Shown in pieces: positions 38,246 to 46,827 of a DNA stretch of 64,000 nucleotides. Positions within the stretch are counted from its first letter, which is position 1. The number at the start of each line of letters is the position of its first letter. Position numbers and translations under genes: made by a program. The stretch is from the NCBI RefSeq assembly GCF_003054175.1, contig NZ_QBKN01000001.1, positions 248,001-312,000 of the forward strand, in the 5' to 3' direction. Under the pieces are notes generated by a model. The model did not search any database. It saw only the letters and a program-made list of their open reading frames with translations, and was not told the origin of the DNA. Origin of the DNA: Allosediminivita pacifica (GTDB lineage: Bacteria; Pseudomonadota; Alphaproteobacteria; Rhodobacterales; Rhodobacteraceae).

Positions 38246-38284
38246 ATCGCGGCTTTCCGCAGGGAAAGCCCCCCCGGGAAACGA

Positions 38285-38986
38285 TCAGCCCTCGCGCGGC
38301 GGCATGTTCATGCCTGTCTGCACCGCCGGGCGCGCCATGAAGCGCGCGACGTAGGCCTTGGTGCGCGGGAAGTCGTCCCAGCCCACGGCCTCCTTCGCCT
38401 CGTAGAACTCCAGCGCGTTCAGCCAGGGCGCCAGCGCCATGTCGGCGACGGAATAGGGCCCCGCGATCCAGTCGCGGGTCTCGAGCTGCGCCTCGATAAC
38501 CGAGAGCAGGCGCCTCGCCTCGCCAAGGTAGCGTTCGCGCGGGCGCGGGTCCTTGATGTCCTTGCCCGCGAACTTCCAGAAGAAGCCAAGCTGGCCGAAC
38601 ATCGGCCCGACGCCGCCCATCTGGAACATCAGCCACTGGATCACATGCGCCCGCTCGGTGGCACTGCGCCCCATGAATTGGCCGGTCTTGTCGCCGAGGT
38701 GGATGAGGATCGCGCCGCTCTCGAAGAGCTCCAGCGGCTCCCCGTCCGGCCCGTCTGGGTCGATGATCGCGGGGATCTTGCCGTTTGGGTTGAGGGCGGT
38801 GAACTCGGGGCTCTTCACGTCCTCGTCGCCAAGCGCCACGAGATGCGCCTCGTAGGGCAGGCCCATCTCCTCGAGCGCGATGGCGACCTTCACGCCGTTG
38901 GGCGTCGGAAAGGAATAGAGCTGGATGCGCTCGGGATGCTGCGCGGGCCAGCGTTTCGAGATCGGGTGGTCGGCGATGGCCGTCAT
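38285..38986 (-). CDS. Glutathione S-transferase, YghU/YfcG (Nu-class) type
   Basis: 233 residues from ATG at 38986. The thioredoxin-like N-domain (IQLYSFPTPNGVKVAIALEEMGLPYEAHLVAL, LNPNGKIPAI, ELFESGAILIHL) has the TPNG motif of Nu-class enzymes that reduce disulfides with two glutathiones. The C-domain is helical (GPMFGQLGFFWKFAGK, WIAGPYSVADMALAPWL). Cytosolic disulfide or peroxide reductase. No operon partner. Confidence 0.88.
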   Translation of the reverse strand: MTAIADHPISKRWPAQHPERIQLYSFPTPNGVKVAIALEEMGLPYEAHLVALGDEDVKSPEFTALNPNGKIPAIIDPDGPDGEPLELFESGAILIHLGDKTGQFMGRSATERAHVIQWLMFQMGGVGPMFGQLGFFWKFAGKDIKDPRPRERYLGEARRLLSVIEAQLETRDWIAGPYSVADMALAPWLNALEFYEAKEAVGWDDFPRTKAYVARFMARPAVQTGMNMPPREG

Positions 38987-39092
38987 GGAAAACCTCCGGG
39001 GGGACTGCGTTGCCGCAAAGCTAGGCCCTGCGGTGCCGCCGCACACCCCCCGGGGCTTGTGCGCAGGCGCAAGGCGCCTGCGCGAGGGGCCG

Positions 39093-40211
39093 TCAGCCCT
39101 TCACCGCAAGGCCGGGCGAGGTCACGTCGATCCCCAGCGCGCGGCCCACCGCGTAGTTGGTCAGCTTGCCCGCGTGCACGTTCAGCCCCGCCAGCAGGTG
39201 CGGATCCTCGCTGCAGGCCGTCTGCCAGCCCTTGTCTGCGAGCGCCAGCATGTAGGGCATGGTGGCATTGCCAAGCGCGATGGTCGCGCTGCGCGGCACG
39301 GCGCCGGGCATGTTGGCCACGCAGTAGTGCACGATGCCGTCGACCTCGAAGATCGGGTTCTCATGCGTGGTGGCCTTCGATGTCTCGAAGCAGCCGCCCT
39401 GGTCGATGGCCACGTCCACCAGCACCGCGCCGGGCTTCATCTCCGACAGCTGCGCGCGGCTGACGAGCTTCGGCGCCGCGGCCCCCGGGATCAGCACCGC
39501 GCCGATCACGAGATCGGCCTCGACCACCAGCTCGGCGGTGTTGCCGGCGCTGGCGTAGCGGGTGGAAAATTGACCGGCATAGACCTCGTCGAGATGCCGC
39601 AGCCGGGGCAGGGACCGGTCGAGCACCGTGACATCGGCCCCCATGCCCGCCGCGATCCGGGCCGCATGCGTGCCCACCACGCCGCCGCCGATCACTGCGA
39701 CCCTGGCCGGGCCCACGCCCGGCACGCCGCCCATCAGGACACCGCGCCCGCCGTTGGCCTTCTGCAGGGCCCAGGCGCCGGTCTGCGGCGCAAGACGGCC
39801 AGCCACTTCGGACATGGGCGCCAGCAGAGGCAGCCCGCCGCGCTCGTCGGTCACCGTCTCGTAGGCGATGGCGGTCACGCCGCTGTCCATCAGGTCGCGC
39901 GTCTGGTCGGGGTCGGGGGCGAGGTGCAGGTAGGTGAACAGCACCTGGCCCTCGCGCAGCATCTTGCGCTCGCCCGCCTGCGGCTCCTTCACCTTCACGA
40001 TCATCCCGGCCTCGGAAAAGACCTCCTCGGCGGTGCCGACCATGCGCGCGCCGGCCTCCTCGTAGGCGGCATCCTCGAAGCCCGCGCCGCGCCCTGCGCC
40101 CGACTGCACGATGACCTCGTGCCCGTGCGACACGGCCTCACGCGCGGCGTTGGGCGTGAGGCCGACCCGGAATTCCTGCGGCTTGATCTCCGTGGGGCAT
40201 CCGATCTTCAT
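39093..40211 (-). CDS. ald: Alanine dehydrogenase
   Basis: 372 residues from ATG at 40211. It converts alanine to pyruvate and ammonia with NAD. Features are KIGCPTEIKPQEFRVGLTP (with substrate Arg), VKVKEPQAGE, TYLHLAPD (catalytic His), VAVIGGGVVGTHAARIAAGMGADVTVLD (NAD loop) and VDVAIDQGGCFETSK. It is divergent from an Lrp/AsnC regulator, the usual alphaproteobacterial arrangement, so alanine-responsive control is likely. Confidence 0.94.
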   Translation of the reverse strand: MKIGCPTEIKPQEFRVGLTPNAAREAVSHGHEVIVQSGAGRGAGFEDAAYEEAGARMVGTAEEVFSEAGMIVKVKEPQAGERKMLREGQVLFTYLHLAPDPDQTRDLMDSGVTAIAYETVTDERGGLPLLAPMSEVAGRLAPQTGAWALQKANGGRGVLMGGVPGVGPARVAVIGGGVVGTHAARIAAGMGADVTVLDRSLPRLRHLDEVYAGQFSTRYASAGNTAELVVEADLVIGAVLIPGAAAPKLVSRAQLSEMKPGAVLVDVAIDQGGCFETSKATTHENPIFEVDGIVHYCVANMPGAVPRSATIALGNATMPYMLALADKGWQTACSEDPHLLAGLNVHAGKLTNYAVGRALGIDVTSPGLAVKG

Positions 40212-40347
40212 GGGGTTCCTCCTCCTGATTTGTAGGCACAGCCTGCCAGAAAACCCCCGCAATGTGCGAGCGCCCTTGTCGTGCGACACGCGTCGTGATC
40301 GAAGATCCTTCGAAGAAATGCGTCGCGGACAGGAAGGAATTGCGCGG

Positions 40348-40806
40348 ATGGAACCGGACGAGACCGACAGGCGGATTCTGCGGGTGCTGCAGGGCAGGGG
40401 ACGGCTGTCGAATGCCGAGCTGAGCGAACAGGTGAATCTCTCGGCCTCTGCCTGCCACCGCCGGGTGCAGCGGCTCGAGGAGTCGGGCGTGATCTCGGGC
40501 TATGTGGCGCTTCTCGACGCCCGCAAGATGGGGCTCGCCACGACTGTCTATGTCGAGATCACGCTGAACGCGCAGGCCAACGAGGTGCTCGACGCCTTCG
40601 AAAAGGCGGTCGCCCGGGTGCCCGACGTGCTGGAATGCCACCTGATGGCAGGGACGGCAGACTACATCCTCAAGGTCGTGGCCGAGGATGCCGAGGATTT
40701 CGCTCGCATCCACCGCCAGTACCTGACCCGCCTGCCGGGCGTCGCGCAGATGAAGTCGAGCTTCGCGCTGCGCACCGTCTGCAACAGCACCGCGCTGCCG
40801 CTCTGA
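40348..40806 (+). CDS. Lrp/AsnC-family transcriptional regulator
   Basis: 152 residues from ATG with AGGAAGGA upstream. The HTH (residues about 5-60, DRRILRVLQGRGRLSNAELSEQVNLSASACHRRVQRLEESGVI) and the RAM ligand domain (TTVYVEITLNAQ, VLECHLMAGTADYILKVVAED) are intact. Divergent from ald, so probably AldR-like activator of alanine dehydrogenase. The 136-bp gap between them is the likely binding region; no single palindrome stood out. Confidence 0.9.
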   Translation: MEPDETDRRILRVLQGRGRLSNAELSEQVNLSASACHRRVQRLEESGVISGYVALLDARKMGLATTVYVEITLNAQANEVLDAFEKAVARVPDVLECHLMAGTADYILKVVAEDAEDFARIHRQYLTRLPGVAQMKSSFALRTVCNSTALPL

Positions 40807-40809
40807 CGC

Positions 40810-40971
40810 TCAGTCCTGCTTCGGGTGGTCGTCGTATTCGCCCGACAGGATGCGCTGGGCGTCGCCCTCGGGGTCGTCGTACTGGTTCGACCTGACGGTG
40901 AAGACGAAGAACACCAGTCCCAGGCCCCCCAGTATCAGCGAGATCGGGATCAGATAGGCCAGGATATTCAA
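40810..40971 (-). CDS. ccoS: Cbb3-type oxidase assembly protein CcoS
   Basis: 53 residues from a TTG start: MNILAYLIPISLILGGLGLV then FFVFTVRSNQYDDPEGDAQRI. A single N-terminal membrane helix followed by the S-x-QYDD-x-EGDA-RIL motif identifies CcoS, required for cofactor insertion into cbb3 oxidase. GAGGTGA lies just upstream of TTG, and the ccoI stop is 4 bp away, so it is the last gene of ccoGHIS. The gene is easily missed because it has no ATG. Confidence 0.88.
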   Translation of the reverse strand: MNILAYLIPISLILGGLGLVFFVFTVRSNQYDDPEGDAQRILSGEYDDHPKQD

Positions 40972-40975
40972 GGGA

Positions 40976-43156
40976 TCACCTCACTCTCAGCGCGTTCAGC
41001 GATACGGTAACGGAACTCGCGGACATGGCCAGCGCCGCGATCAGCGGGGAACAGAGCCCCGCGATGGCCAGTGGCACGGCGATGACGTTGTACCACGACG
41101 CGATCGAGAAGTTCTCGCGGATGCGGCGGCGCGCCTTACGCGCGGTGCGCAGCGCCTCGGGGATCGGGGCAAGGCTGCGGCCCAGCAGCACGATGTCCGA
41201 GGCCACGCGCGCCGCATCCAGCGCCGATGCGGGCGAGATCGAGGCATGCGCCGCGGCCAGCGCCGCGGTGTCGTTCAGCCCGTCGCCCACCATGAGCACC
41301 CGCGCGCCATTCTCGCCCATCTGCGTGATGCGCGCGGCCTTATCCTGCGGCAGCGCCTCGGCCTGCCAGTCGTCGATGTCGAGCCTGCGGGCCAGCGCTG
41401 CCACCGGCGCGGGCGCGTCGCCCGAGATCAGCACGACCTTCAGCCCGGCCTCGCGTAGGCCCCGCACGGCCTCTTCCGCACCGTCGCGCAGGCGGTCGGT
41501 GAAGGTCACGGCGCATGGTGTCCCGCCCTCGATCGACAGGTAGGCGGCGGTTTCCTCCACCGGCTCCGCCCCGACCCACGCCGCGCGGCCAAGGCGCACG
41601 CGGCGGCCCTGCCAGGTGCCCTCGGTGCCGTAGCCCGGCACCTCCGAAAGGTCGGTGACATGCGCAGGGGCGAGCGATGCCGCCTGCGTCAGGGCCACCG
41701 ACAGCGGGTGCGACGACCCCTGCGCCAGCGCAAGTGCCACGCGCAGGTCCCGCTCGGACAAGTCGTGCAGGTTGGTGGGCTCAGGCGTGCCGGCGGTCAG
41801 CGTGCCGGTCTTGTCGAAAACCACGGTGTCGATCTCGGCCAGCCGTTCCAGCGCGGTGGCGTCCTTGATGAGCAGCCCGTGCCGGAACAGCCGCCCCGAC
41901 GCGGCGGTGGTGACGGCGGGCACGGCAAGGCCAAGAGCGCAGGGGCAGGTGATGATGAGCACGGCCGCGGCGACGTTCAGCGCCACGCGCAGGTCGCCCG
42001 AGTAGATCAGCCAGCCGAGGAAGGCGAGCGCCGAGAGGATATGCACGCCGGGCGCATAGAGCTTCGCCGCCCGGTCGGCGAGCGAGGTGTAGCGCGAGCG
42101 GCCCGACTCGGCCACGGCGACAAGATCGGCCATGCGGTGCAGCGAGGTATCGCGCCCCACGGCGGTCGCCCGCACCGTCAGCGGCCCGGTGAGGTTCACC
42201 TCGCCCGCGCTCACCGCGCGGCCGGGTTCGGCCAGCACCGGCAGTGTTTCCCCGGTCAGCAGCGCGCGGTCGAGTTCCGATGTGCCCTCGGCGATGACCC
42301 CGTCCACCGGCATCCGCCCGCCGGGGCGCACCCGGATCAGGTCGCCAACGGCAAGGTCGGTGACCGACACCTGTTCCTCGCCCGCAGCCCCGATGCGCCA
42401 TGCCCGCGGCACCTCGAGCGCGGCCAGCTCCTCGGCAGCCGAGCGCGCGGCTGACCGCGTGCGGTGGTCGAGGTAGCGCCCCGTCAGCAGGAAGAAGGTC
42501 AGCGCGATCGCCGCGTCGAAATAGGCGTGTTCGCCCGACAGCGCCGTTTCCCAAAGCGATGTCGCCACCGCCAACAGGATGGCGAGCGAGATCGGCACAT
42601 CCATGTTGAGCCGCCCGACACGCAGCGCGGTCCAGGCGTTGCGGAAGAAGGGCTGCGCGCAGAAGCCCACCGCCGGCAGCACGATGGCCGCCGAGATCCA
42701 GTGGAACATGTCGCGCGTCGGCCCCTCGGCCCCCGACCAGACGGCGATGGACAGCAGCATGACGTTCATGGCGGCAAAGCCCGCCACCGCCAGCCGCATC
42801 AGCAGATCGCGCCCCGCGCGGTCGGTCTCGGTCGCCCGAAGCGTCGCGGTGTCCAGCTCATGCGCCTCGTAGCCCGCGGCTTCCACCGCGGGGATCAGGT
42901 CCTCGGCGCGGATGCCGGGATCGGCCTCCACCGCGACCCGCTTGCGGGTGAGATTCACCCGTGCCGAATGCACGCCGGGCACGTCTGCCAGGGCGCGCTC
43001 CACGGTGCTCATGCAGGCGGCGCAGTGGATCGTCGGCAGCGACAGGACGACGTGGGCGTCCTCCTCGTGCAACGCGGATCCGGCCAGCGCCTCGGCCGCG
43101 GGGGCGGCGACGCAGGCCGGGCAGGCCGAGGCCTGGGGGCGCATGATCGCGGTCAT
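40976..43156 (-). CDS. ccoI: Copper-translocating P-type ATPase CcoI
   Basis: 726 residues from ATG at 43156. It exports copper for cbb3 oxidase assembly. An N-terminal cluster CPACV (about 12) is followed by a heavy-metal domain with HCAAC (about 45), the membrane CPC metal site (LIITCPCALGLAVP), the phosphorylation motif DKTGTLTAGTPEP, a TGE actuator (LLTGETLPV) and the ATP-binding MVGDGLNDTAALAAA. The start is 1 bp from the ccoH stop. An alternative ATG is at 43144. Confidence 0.93.
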   Translation of the reverse strand: MTAIMRPQASACPACVAAPAAEALAGSALHEEDAHVVLSLPTIHCAACMSTVERALADVPGVHSARVNLTRKRVAVEADPGIRAEDLIPAVEAAGYEAHELDTATLRATETDRAGRDLLMRLAVAGFAAMNVMLLSIAVWSGAEGPTRDMFHWISAAIVLPAVGFCAQPFFRNAWTALRVGRLNMDVPISLAILLAVATSLWETALSGEHAYFDAAIALTFFLLTGRYLDHRTRSAARSAAEELAALEVPRAWRIGAAGEEQVSVTDLAVGDLIRVRPGGRMPVDGVIAEGTSELDRALLTGETLPVLAEPGRAVSAGEVNLTGPLTVRATAVGRDTSLHRMADLVAVAESGRSRYTSLADRAAKLYAPGVHILSALAFLGWLIYSGDLRVALNVAAAVLIITCPCALGLAVPAVTTAASGRLFRHGLLIKDATALERLAEIDTVVFDKTGTLTAGTPEPTNLHDLSERDLRVALALAQGSSHPLSVALTQAASLAPAHVTDLSEVPGYGTEGTWQGRRVRLGRAAWVGAEPVEETAAYLSIEGGTPCAVTFTDRLRDGAEEAVRGLREAGLKVVLISGDAPAPVAALARRLDIDDWQAEALPQDKAARITQMGENGARVLMVGDGLNDTAALAAAHASISPASALDAARVASDIVLLGRSLAPIPEALRTARKARRRIRENFSIASWYNVIAVPLAIAGLCSPLIAALAMSASSVTVSLNALRVR

Positions 43157-43157
43157 C

Positions 43158-43634
43158 TCAGTGCAGGACCTCGACTTGCAGGCGCTGCGTGAACTCGGTC
43201 CCGTCGAGCGCCGTGATGTCGAGCCACAGATCCCAGTTGCCCGGGGCAAGCTCTTGGCGCGCGACGTAGGCATGGCCGTCGAAGGCGAAGTCGGGCGTGC
43301 TGTCGTCGAGCACGTGGGTCGGCCGGCCCAGCGTGGCCTCGACCGTGCCCGCCTGAACCGGGCGTCCGTCCTCGCCCGTGATCGACAGGGTCAGCAGCCC
43401 GTCCTCGTGGCGGGCGTGCACGTCCCATCCCAGCGCCTCCTGCGCGGCGCGGCGCTCGTCGAAGGTCTGGCTCGCGATGTAGGAATTGTGCGTCTCGACC
43501 CCGGGGAAGGTGGCCACCGCGTTCCAGGCCAGCGCGATGTTCACGCCGATGATGACGGCAAAGCAGCCCACGAAGATCCCCAGCGCGTGCCAGCCCGTCA
43601 GCTTGCGGCCGCCATCGGTCGTTTGAGTGGCCAT
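43158..43634 (-). CDS. ccoH: FixH-family protein CcoH
   Basis: 158 residues. One membrane helix (about 14-36, WHALGIFVGCFAVIIGVNIALAW) and a periplasmic FixH domain with NSYIASQTFDERRAAQEALGW. It stabilises the cbb3 oxidase during assembly. Overlaps the ccoG stop by 1 bp (TGATG). Confidence 0.92.
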   Translation of the reverse strand: MATQTTDGGRKLTGWHALGIFVGCFAVIIGVNIALAWNAVATFPGVETHNSYIASQTFDERRAAQEALGWDVHARHEDGLLTLSITGEDGRPVQAGTVEATLGRPTHVLDDSTPDFAFDGHAYVARQELAPGNWDLWLDITALDGTEFTQRLQVEVLH

Positions 43635-45070
43635 CAGTCATCCCTTCCGTTGAAGATGGTGTCGGTGTGGGCGCGGTCGCCGTTGGTCAGGTCCTCGACC
43701 CAGAAGCGGAACTCGGTCCGTTCGTCCTGCGCCGGGGCCGAGTTCGGCGGCGCCAGCACGTAGACGCGCTGCAGGTAGGTCTCGTTCGCGGGCACGGTCA
43801 CCGTGGTGTCGGCCACGTTCTCGAGCTCGACGCTCAGCGCATCGGGGCCTGTCAGCGTGACCTGGAACGGCCGGTCCTCACCGTGCTTGTTCAGCAGCCG
43901 CACGTCGTAGGTGTTGCGGATCGTGCCGTCGCTGAGCGTCACGTAGGTGGGGTTGCGCACCGGGGCCACGGTCATCTCGATTTCGGGCCGGATGAAGAGC
44001 GCGAACAGCAGCCCCACGCCCACCAGCGACCACAGCGCGGTATAGAGCATGACGCGCGGGCGCATGACGTGTTTCCAGATCGGGCGCGGGGTTGCGCCGG
44101 CGCGCTCGCGGGTCTCGTCCGACAGCGCGATATAGTCGATCAGCCCGCGCGGCTTGCCCACCTTCGCCATCACGTCGTCGCAGGCGTCGATGCAGAGCGC
44201 GCAGGTGATGCAGGCCATCTGCTGGCCATCGCGGATGTCGATTCCCATGGGGCAGACGTTCACGCAGGCGTTGCAGTCGATGCAGTCGCCCAGCTGGTCG
44301 GCGCCGGCGGACTTGCGGTGCTTGCCGCGCGGCTCGCCGCGCCAGTCGCGGTAGGCAACGGTCAGCGTCTCTTCGTCCATCATGGCCGCCTGGATGCGGG
44401 GCCAGGGGCAGGCATAGATGCAGATCTGTTCCCGCGCGAACCCGCCGAAGAAGAAGGTCGTGAAGGTCAGGATCAGCATGGTGGTATAGGCCACCGGGTG
44501 CGCGTTCAGCGTCACCAGGTCCCGCGCCAGCGTGGGCGCGTCGGCAAAGTAGAAGATCCACGCGCCGCCCGTGGCCAGCCCGATCAGGAACCAGGCCACC
44601 CACTTGGTCATGCGCAGACGTGCCTTGCGGAAATCCAGCTTCTTCTGGCGGTGCAAGCGCAGGCGGGCGTTGCGGTCGCCCTCGATCCAGCGCTCGACGA
44701 GGATGAAGAGGTCGGTCCAGACCGTCTGCGGGCAGGCATAGCCGCACCAGACGCGCCCCAGCGCCGAGGTGAAGAGGAACAGCCCCAGCCCCGCCATGAC
44801 CAGCAGCCCCGCGACGAAATAGAATTCGTGCGGCCAGATCTCGATCCAGAAGAAGAAGAACCGACGGTTGGCAAGATCCAGCAGCACCGCCTGGTCGGGC
44901 AGCTCGGGCCCGCGATCCCAGCGGATCCACGGCAGGATGTAGTAGACCCCCAGCATGAGGGCCATCAGCACCCATTTCAGGTTGCGGAACTTGCCACTGA
45001 CGCGGCGCGGGAAGATCGGCTCGCGGCCCGCGTAAAGGGCTGGTGCCGGGGAATTGCTGCTGTCTGCCAC
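43634..45070 (-). CDS. ccoG: Cytochrome c oxidase accessory protein CcoG (RdxA/FixG)
   Basis: 478 residues from GTG. Membrane helices in the first half (WVLMALMLGVYYILPWI, FYFVAGLLVMAGLGLFLF) and two 4Fe-4S clusters in CIDCNACVNVCPMGIDI and CITCALCIDACDDVM. CGYACPQTVWTDLF and CIYACPW hold further conserved Cys. It is a cupric reductase type assembly factor for cbb3 oxidase. An FNR box lies at 45136-45149. First gene of ccoGHIS. Confidence 0.94.
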   Translation of the reverse strand: MADSSNSPAPALYAGREPIFPRRVSGKFRNLKWVLMALMLGVYYILPWIRWDRGPELPDQAVLLDLANRRFFFFWIEIWPHEFYFVAGLLVMAGLGLFLFTSALGRVWCGYACPQTVWTDLFILVERWIEGDRNARLRLHRQKKLDFRKARLRMTKWVAWFLIGLATGGAWIFYFADAPTLARDLVTLNAHPVAYTTMLILTFTTFFFGGFAREQICIYACPWPRIQAAMMDEETLTVAYRDWRGEPRGKHRKSAGADQLGDCIDCNACVNVCPMGIDIRDGQQMACITCALCIDACDDVMAKVGKPRGLIDYIALSDETRERAGATPRPIWKHVMRPRVMLYTALWSLVGVGLLFALFIRPEIEMTVAPVRNPTYVTLSDGTIRNTYDVRLLNKHGEDRPFQVTLTGPDALSVELENVADTTVTVPANETYLQRVYVLAPPNSAPAQDERTEFRFWVEDLTNGDRAHTDTIFNGRDD

Positions 45071-45135
45071 GGTCGGAATCGCTCCGTCGATGAGTCGTCT
45101 CGACGCTCTTCTCTCAGCCGACCCTTGCAGCGGCC

Positions 45136-45149
45136 TTGATCTGCGTCAA
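45136..45149. promoter_or_regulatory. FNR box upstream of ccoG
   Basis: TTGATCTGCGTCAA, centred about 72 bp upstream of the ccoG start, between the end of the LysR gene and ccoG. Matches TTGAT-N4-GTCAA. Confidence 0.85.
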
Positions 45150-45161
45150 AATCTGAATCTG

Positions 45162-46040
45162 TCATTCAGCTTTTGCGGCTTCACGTCGCAGCCAATGCAG
45201 GAATGCCTTGAGCGGCGGGCGCGGCGGGCCCGGCCGCGTCACGATATGATAGCCCTTCTTTCGCGTGTCCTCAAAGAGAAGCCGCAGCCGCCCAGCCTTG
45301 ATGTCGTGTTCGACGAACACGCGCGCGGCGATGGCAGCCCCCTGGCCCTGCCGCGCCGCCTCGATCATCAGGTTGCCGGGCAGGGCGATCAACCCGCGCC
45401 CGGCCTGCTGCGCCGCGCCGTGGCTCGCCAGCCACTCGGTCGCCTCGTTGGTGCCCAGCTCCTGCAGCCAGTGGAAATCGGCAAGGTCGGCGGGCGAATT
45501 GATCTCGCGCCCCGTCACGAGGTCGGGGGCCGCGACGATGGCGATGGGCGACTCGATCAGCAGTTCGGACTCGAGCCCCGGCCAATTGCCGTTGCCGTAG
45601 CGCAGCGCCACGTCGATGCCGCCGGGCTCCAGCTTCTGCACCATGGCGGTGGGATCGATCATCAGGTGGATCTCGGGGTGTTTCTCACGGAAGGCCGCCA
45701 GCCGCGGCATGAGCCATCCCCCCACGAAGCTCGGGGTCGCCGAGACCTGCAGGGGCCGCGTCGCGTCTGCACCGGTCAGCGCCTCGATCGTCGCCGCAAT
45801 CGCGCCGAACGACTCGCCCAGCGTGCGAGCCAGCGTCTCGCCCTCGGGGGTCAGCGTGGCCTGCCGCGCACCGCGTTCGAGCAGCGTCACGCCAAGGTGG
45901 CCCTCCAGCGCGCGGATCTGCTGGCTGATCGCAGCGTGACTTACATTGAGCGCCGCGCCGGCTGCGCTGACGGAACCGCTTGTTGCGTATGCGGAAAAGG
46001 CCCGGAGGGCGGAAAGCGGGGGCAGGGTGGACCAGTCCAT
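45162..46040 (-). CDS. LysR-family transcriptional regulator (GcvA-like)
   Basis: 292 residues. HTH at about 8-65 (PPLSALRAFSAYATSGSVSAAGAALNVSHAAISQQIRALEGHLGVTLLER), and the effector domain begins with VSATPSFVGGWLMPRLAAFREKHPEI, the GcvA-subgroup signature. It is divergent from a small gene at 46144 (gap of 103 bp), its most likely target. Its stop is followed by the ccoG FNR box, so the cco genes probably have their own promoter. Confidence 0.9.
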   Translation of the reverse strand: MDWSTLPPLSALRAFSAYATSGSVSAAGAALNVSHAAISQQIRALEGHLGVTLLERGARQATLTPEGETLARTLGESFGAIAATIEALTGADATRPLQVSATPSFVGGWLMPRLAAFREKHPEIHLMIDPTAMVQKLEPGGIDVALRYGNGNWPGLESELLIESPIAIVAAPDLVTGREINSPADLADFHWLQELGTNEATEWLASHGAAQQAGRGLIALPGNLMIEAARQGQGAAIAARVFVEHDIKAGRLRLLFEDTRKKGYHIVTRPGPPRPPLKAFLHWLRREAAKAE

Positions 46041-46143
46041 ATGTAAGCCTGCCTTTCACATGGTGAGGATTCCTGAGTGGCATGCGACCTGCCGAAAGGT
46101 CAAGTTCGGGGCATCGGAAACATCAGCCCGAGAGGAAAGCGCC

Positions 46144-46308
46144 ATGTTCGATATCTTCGCCCGCAGCTTCAGCGTTGCCACCCGCACCGAACGGCCCCGC
46201 CGGGCCGACGTCATCCGCAACCGCGGGGACCTGCCCCGCCTGAGCTGGCTGGAAGAGGACCTGCCCTTCCGCCACCACGCCGGTCGTCGGAGCGGGCGTC
46301 ATGATTGA
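46144..46308 (+). CDS. Small hypothetical protein divergent from LysR
   Basis: 54 residues (MFDIFARSFSVATRTERPRRADV ... WLEEDLPFRHHAGRRSGRHD). It has GAGAGGAAA before the ATG, a good ribosome site. Basic with an acidic WLEEDLP stretch. I do not recognise it. Position opposite a LysR gene supports a real, regulated short gene. An upstream extension to 45946 would run inside lysR and is dismissed. Confidence 0.5.
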   Translation: MFDIFARSFSVATRTERPRRADVIRNRGDLPRLSWLEEDLPFRHHAGRRSGRHD

Positions 46309-46405
46309 CCCGATCCTCTACCACGCGCGCTATGCGATGCTGGGATTGCCGCGGGTTCGGCACCGCCCGGCAGAGCGCCGGATGGCCCTGCCGAGCCGGA
46401 AATGA
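46301..46405 (+). CDS. Possible 34-residue protein overlapping the previous gene
   Basis: ATG overlaps the end of the 54-residue gene by 8 bp. The product MIDPILYHARYAMLGLPRV continues with a basic tail. Coupling by overlap is the only positive argument. It could equally be non-coding trailer. Confidence 0.25.
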   Translation: MIDPILYHARYAMLGLPRVRHRPAERRMALPSRK

Positions 46406-46416
46406 CCGGACACCAG

Positions 46417-46447
46417 AAGGCCCGCCGAACACCGCTCGGCGGGCCTT
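46417..46447. terminator. Strong hairpin (possible terminator)
   Basis: A 12-bp perfect stem (AAGGCCCGCCGA with TCGGCGGGCCTT) around a 7-nt loop. It follows the small plus-strand genes and would also end a leftward RNA from the orphan FNR box. No T-run follows on either strand, so termination may be inefficient. Confidence 0.5.
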
Positions 46448-46549
46448 GTTGGGATGCGCCGGTACCCCGGGAAACGCGCGAACAGGACGGGGCACCGACG
46501 CAATCCCCGGCAGGGCCGGGGACCCTGAGACGGGCAAGCCCGCCTCATG
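46417..46549 (-). ncRNA. Candidate FNR-driven small RNA
   Basis: Speculative leftward transcript starting about 41 bp from the centre of the FNR box at 46584-46597 and ending in the 12-bp hairpin at 46417-46447. A second hairpin lies inside it at 46504-46522 (TCCCCGGC/GCCGGGGA). It has no credible reading frame. The possible -10 (TAGACC) is poor. See findings. Confidence 0.25.
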
Positions 46550-46583
46550 TGCACAGGTCTACTGCCGGGTGAATCAAAGCGCC

Positions 46584-46597
46584 TTGATTTGGGTCAA
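46584..46597. promoter_or_regulatory. Orphan FNR box
   Basis: TTGATTTGGGTCAA. It lies 3' of ccoP on a stretch without genes. An additional half-site ATCAA at 46573-46577 makes an overlapping inverted repeat with its left half. No annotated gene starts nearby in either direction. Confidence 0.7.
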
Positions 46598-46774
46598 TCG
46601 TTGGTGCTGCGAATGCGAAAAGTCGGTGATGCCGCGCCGCTGAAAGCTGCGCCACGGGCGGCGCCCGACCGAGAGGCGGAGTGATCCTCGCAACTCACCA
46701 TCCGCATACCTTTTGCCAAAAACTGCAATGGCCGGTCGGCCTTCGTCCTGGCGAGGACAACCGCCCGCCACTCG

Positions 46775-46807
46775 AAAAGGGGCCGGGCGTTTCCGCCCGA
46801 CCCCTTC
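46775..46807 (-). terminator. Terminator of the ccoNOQP operon
   Basis: Reading the minus strand, GGGGTCGGGCG GAAA CGCCCGGCCCC forms a stem with one mismatch, followed by TTTT, 20-50 bp after the ccoP stop. The rest of 46406-46827 has no convincing gene. Confidence 0.8.
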
Positions 46808-46827
46808 CATCCCCCGTTCGAAGGCGC

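Noticed and set aside
46613-46684. A 23-codon frame just right of the orphan FNR box
   Set aside because: No ribosome site, and a class-II start from the box would be downstream of its ATG. Composition is that of random high-GC sequence.
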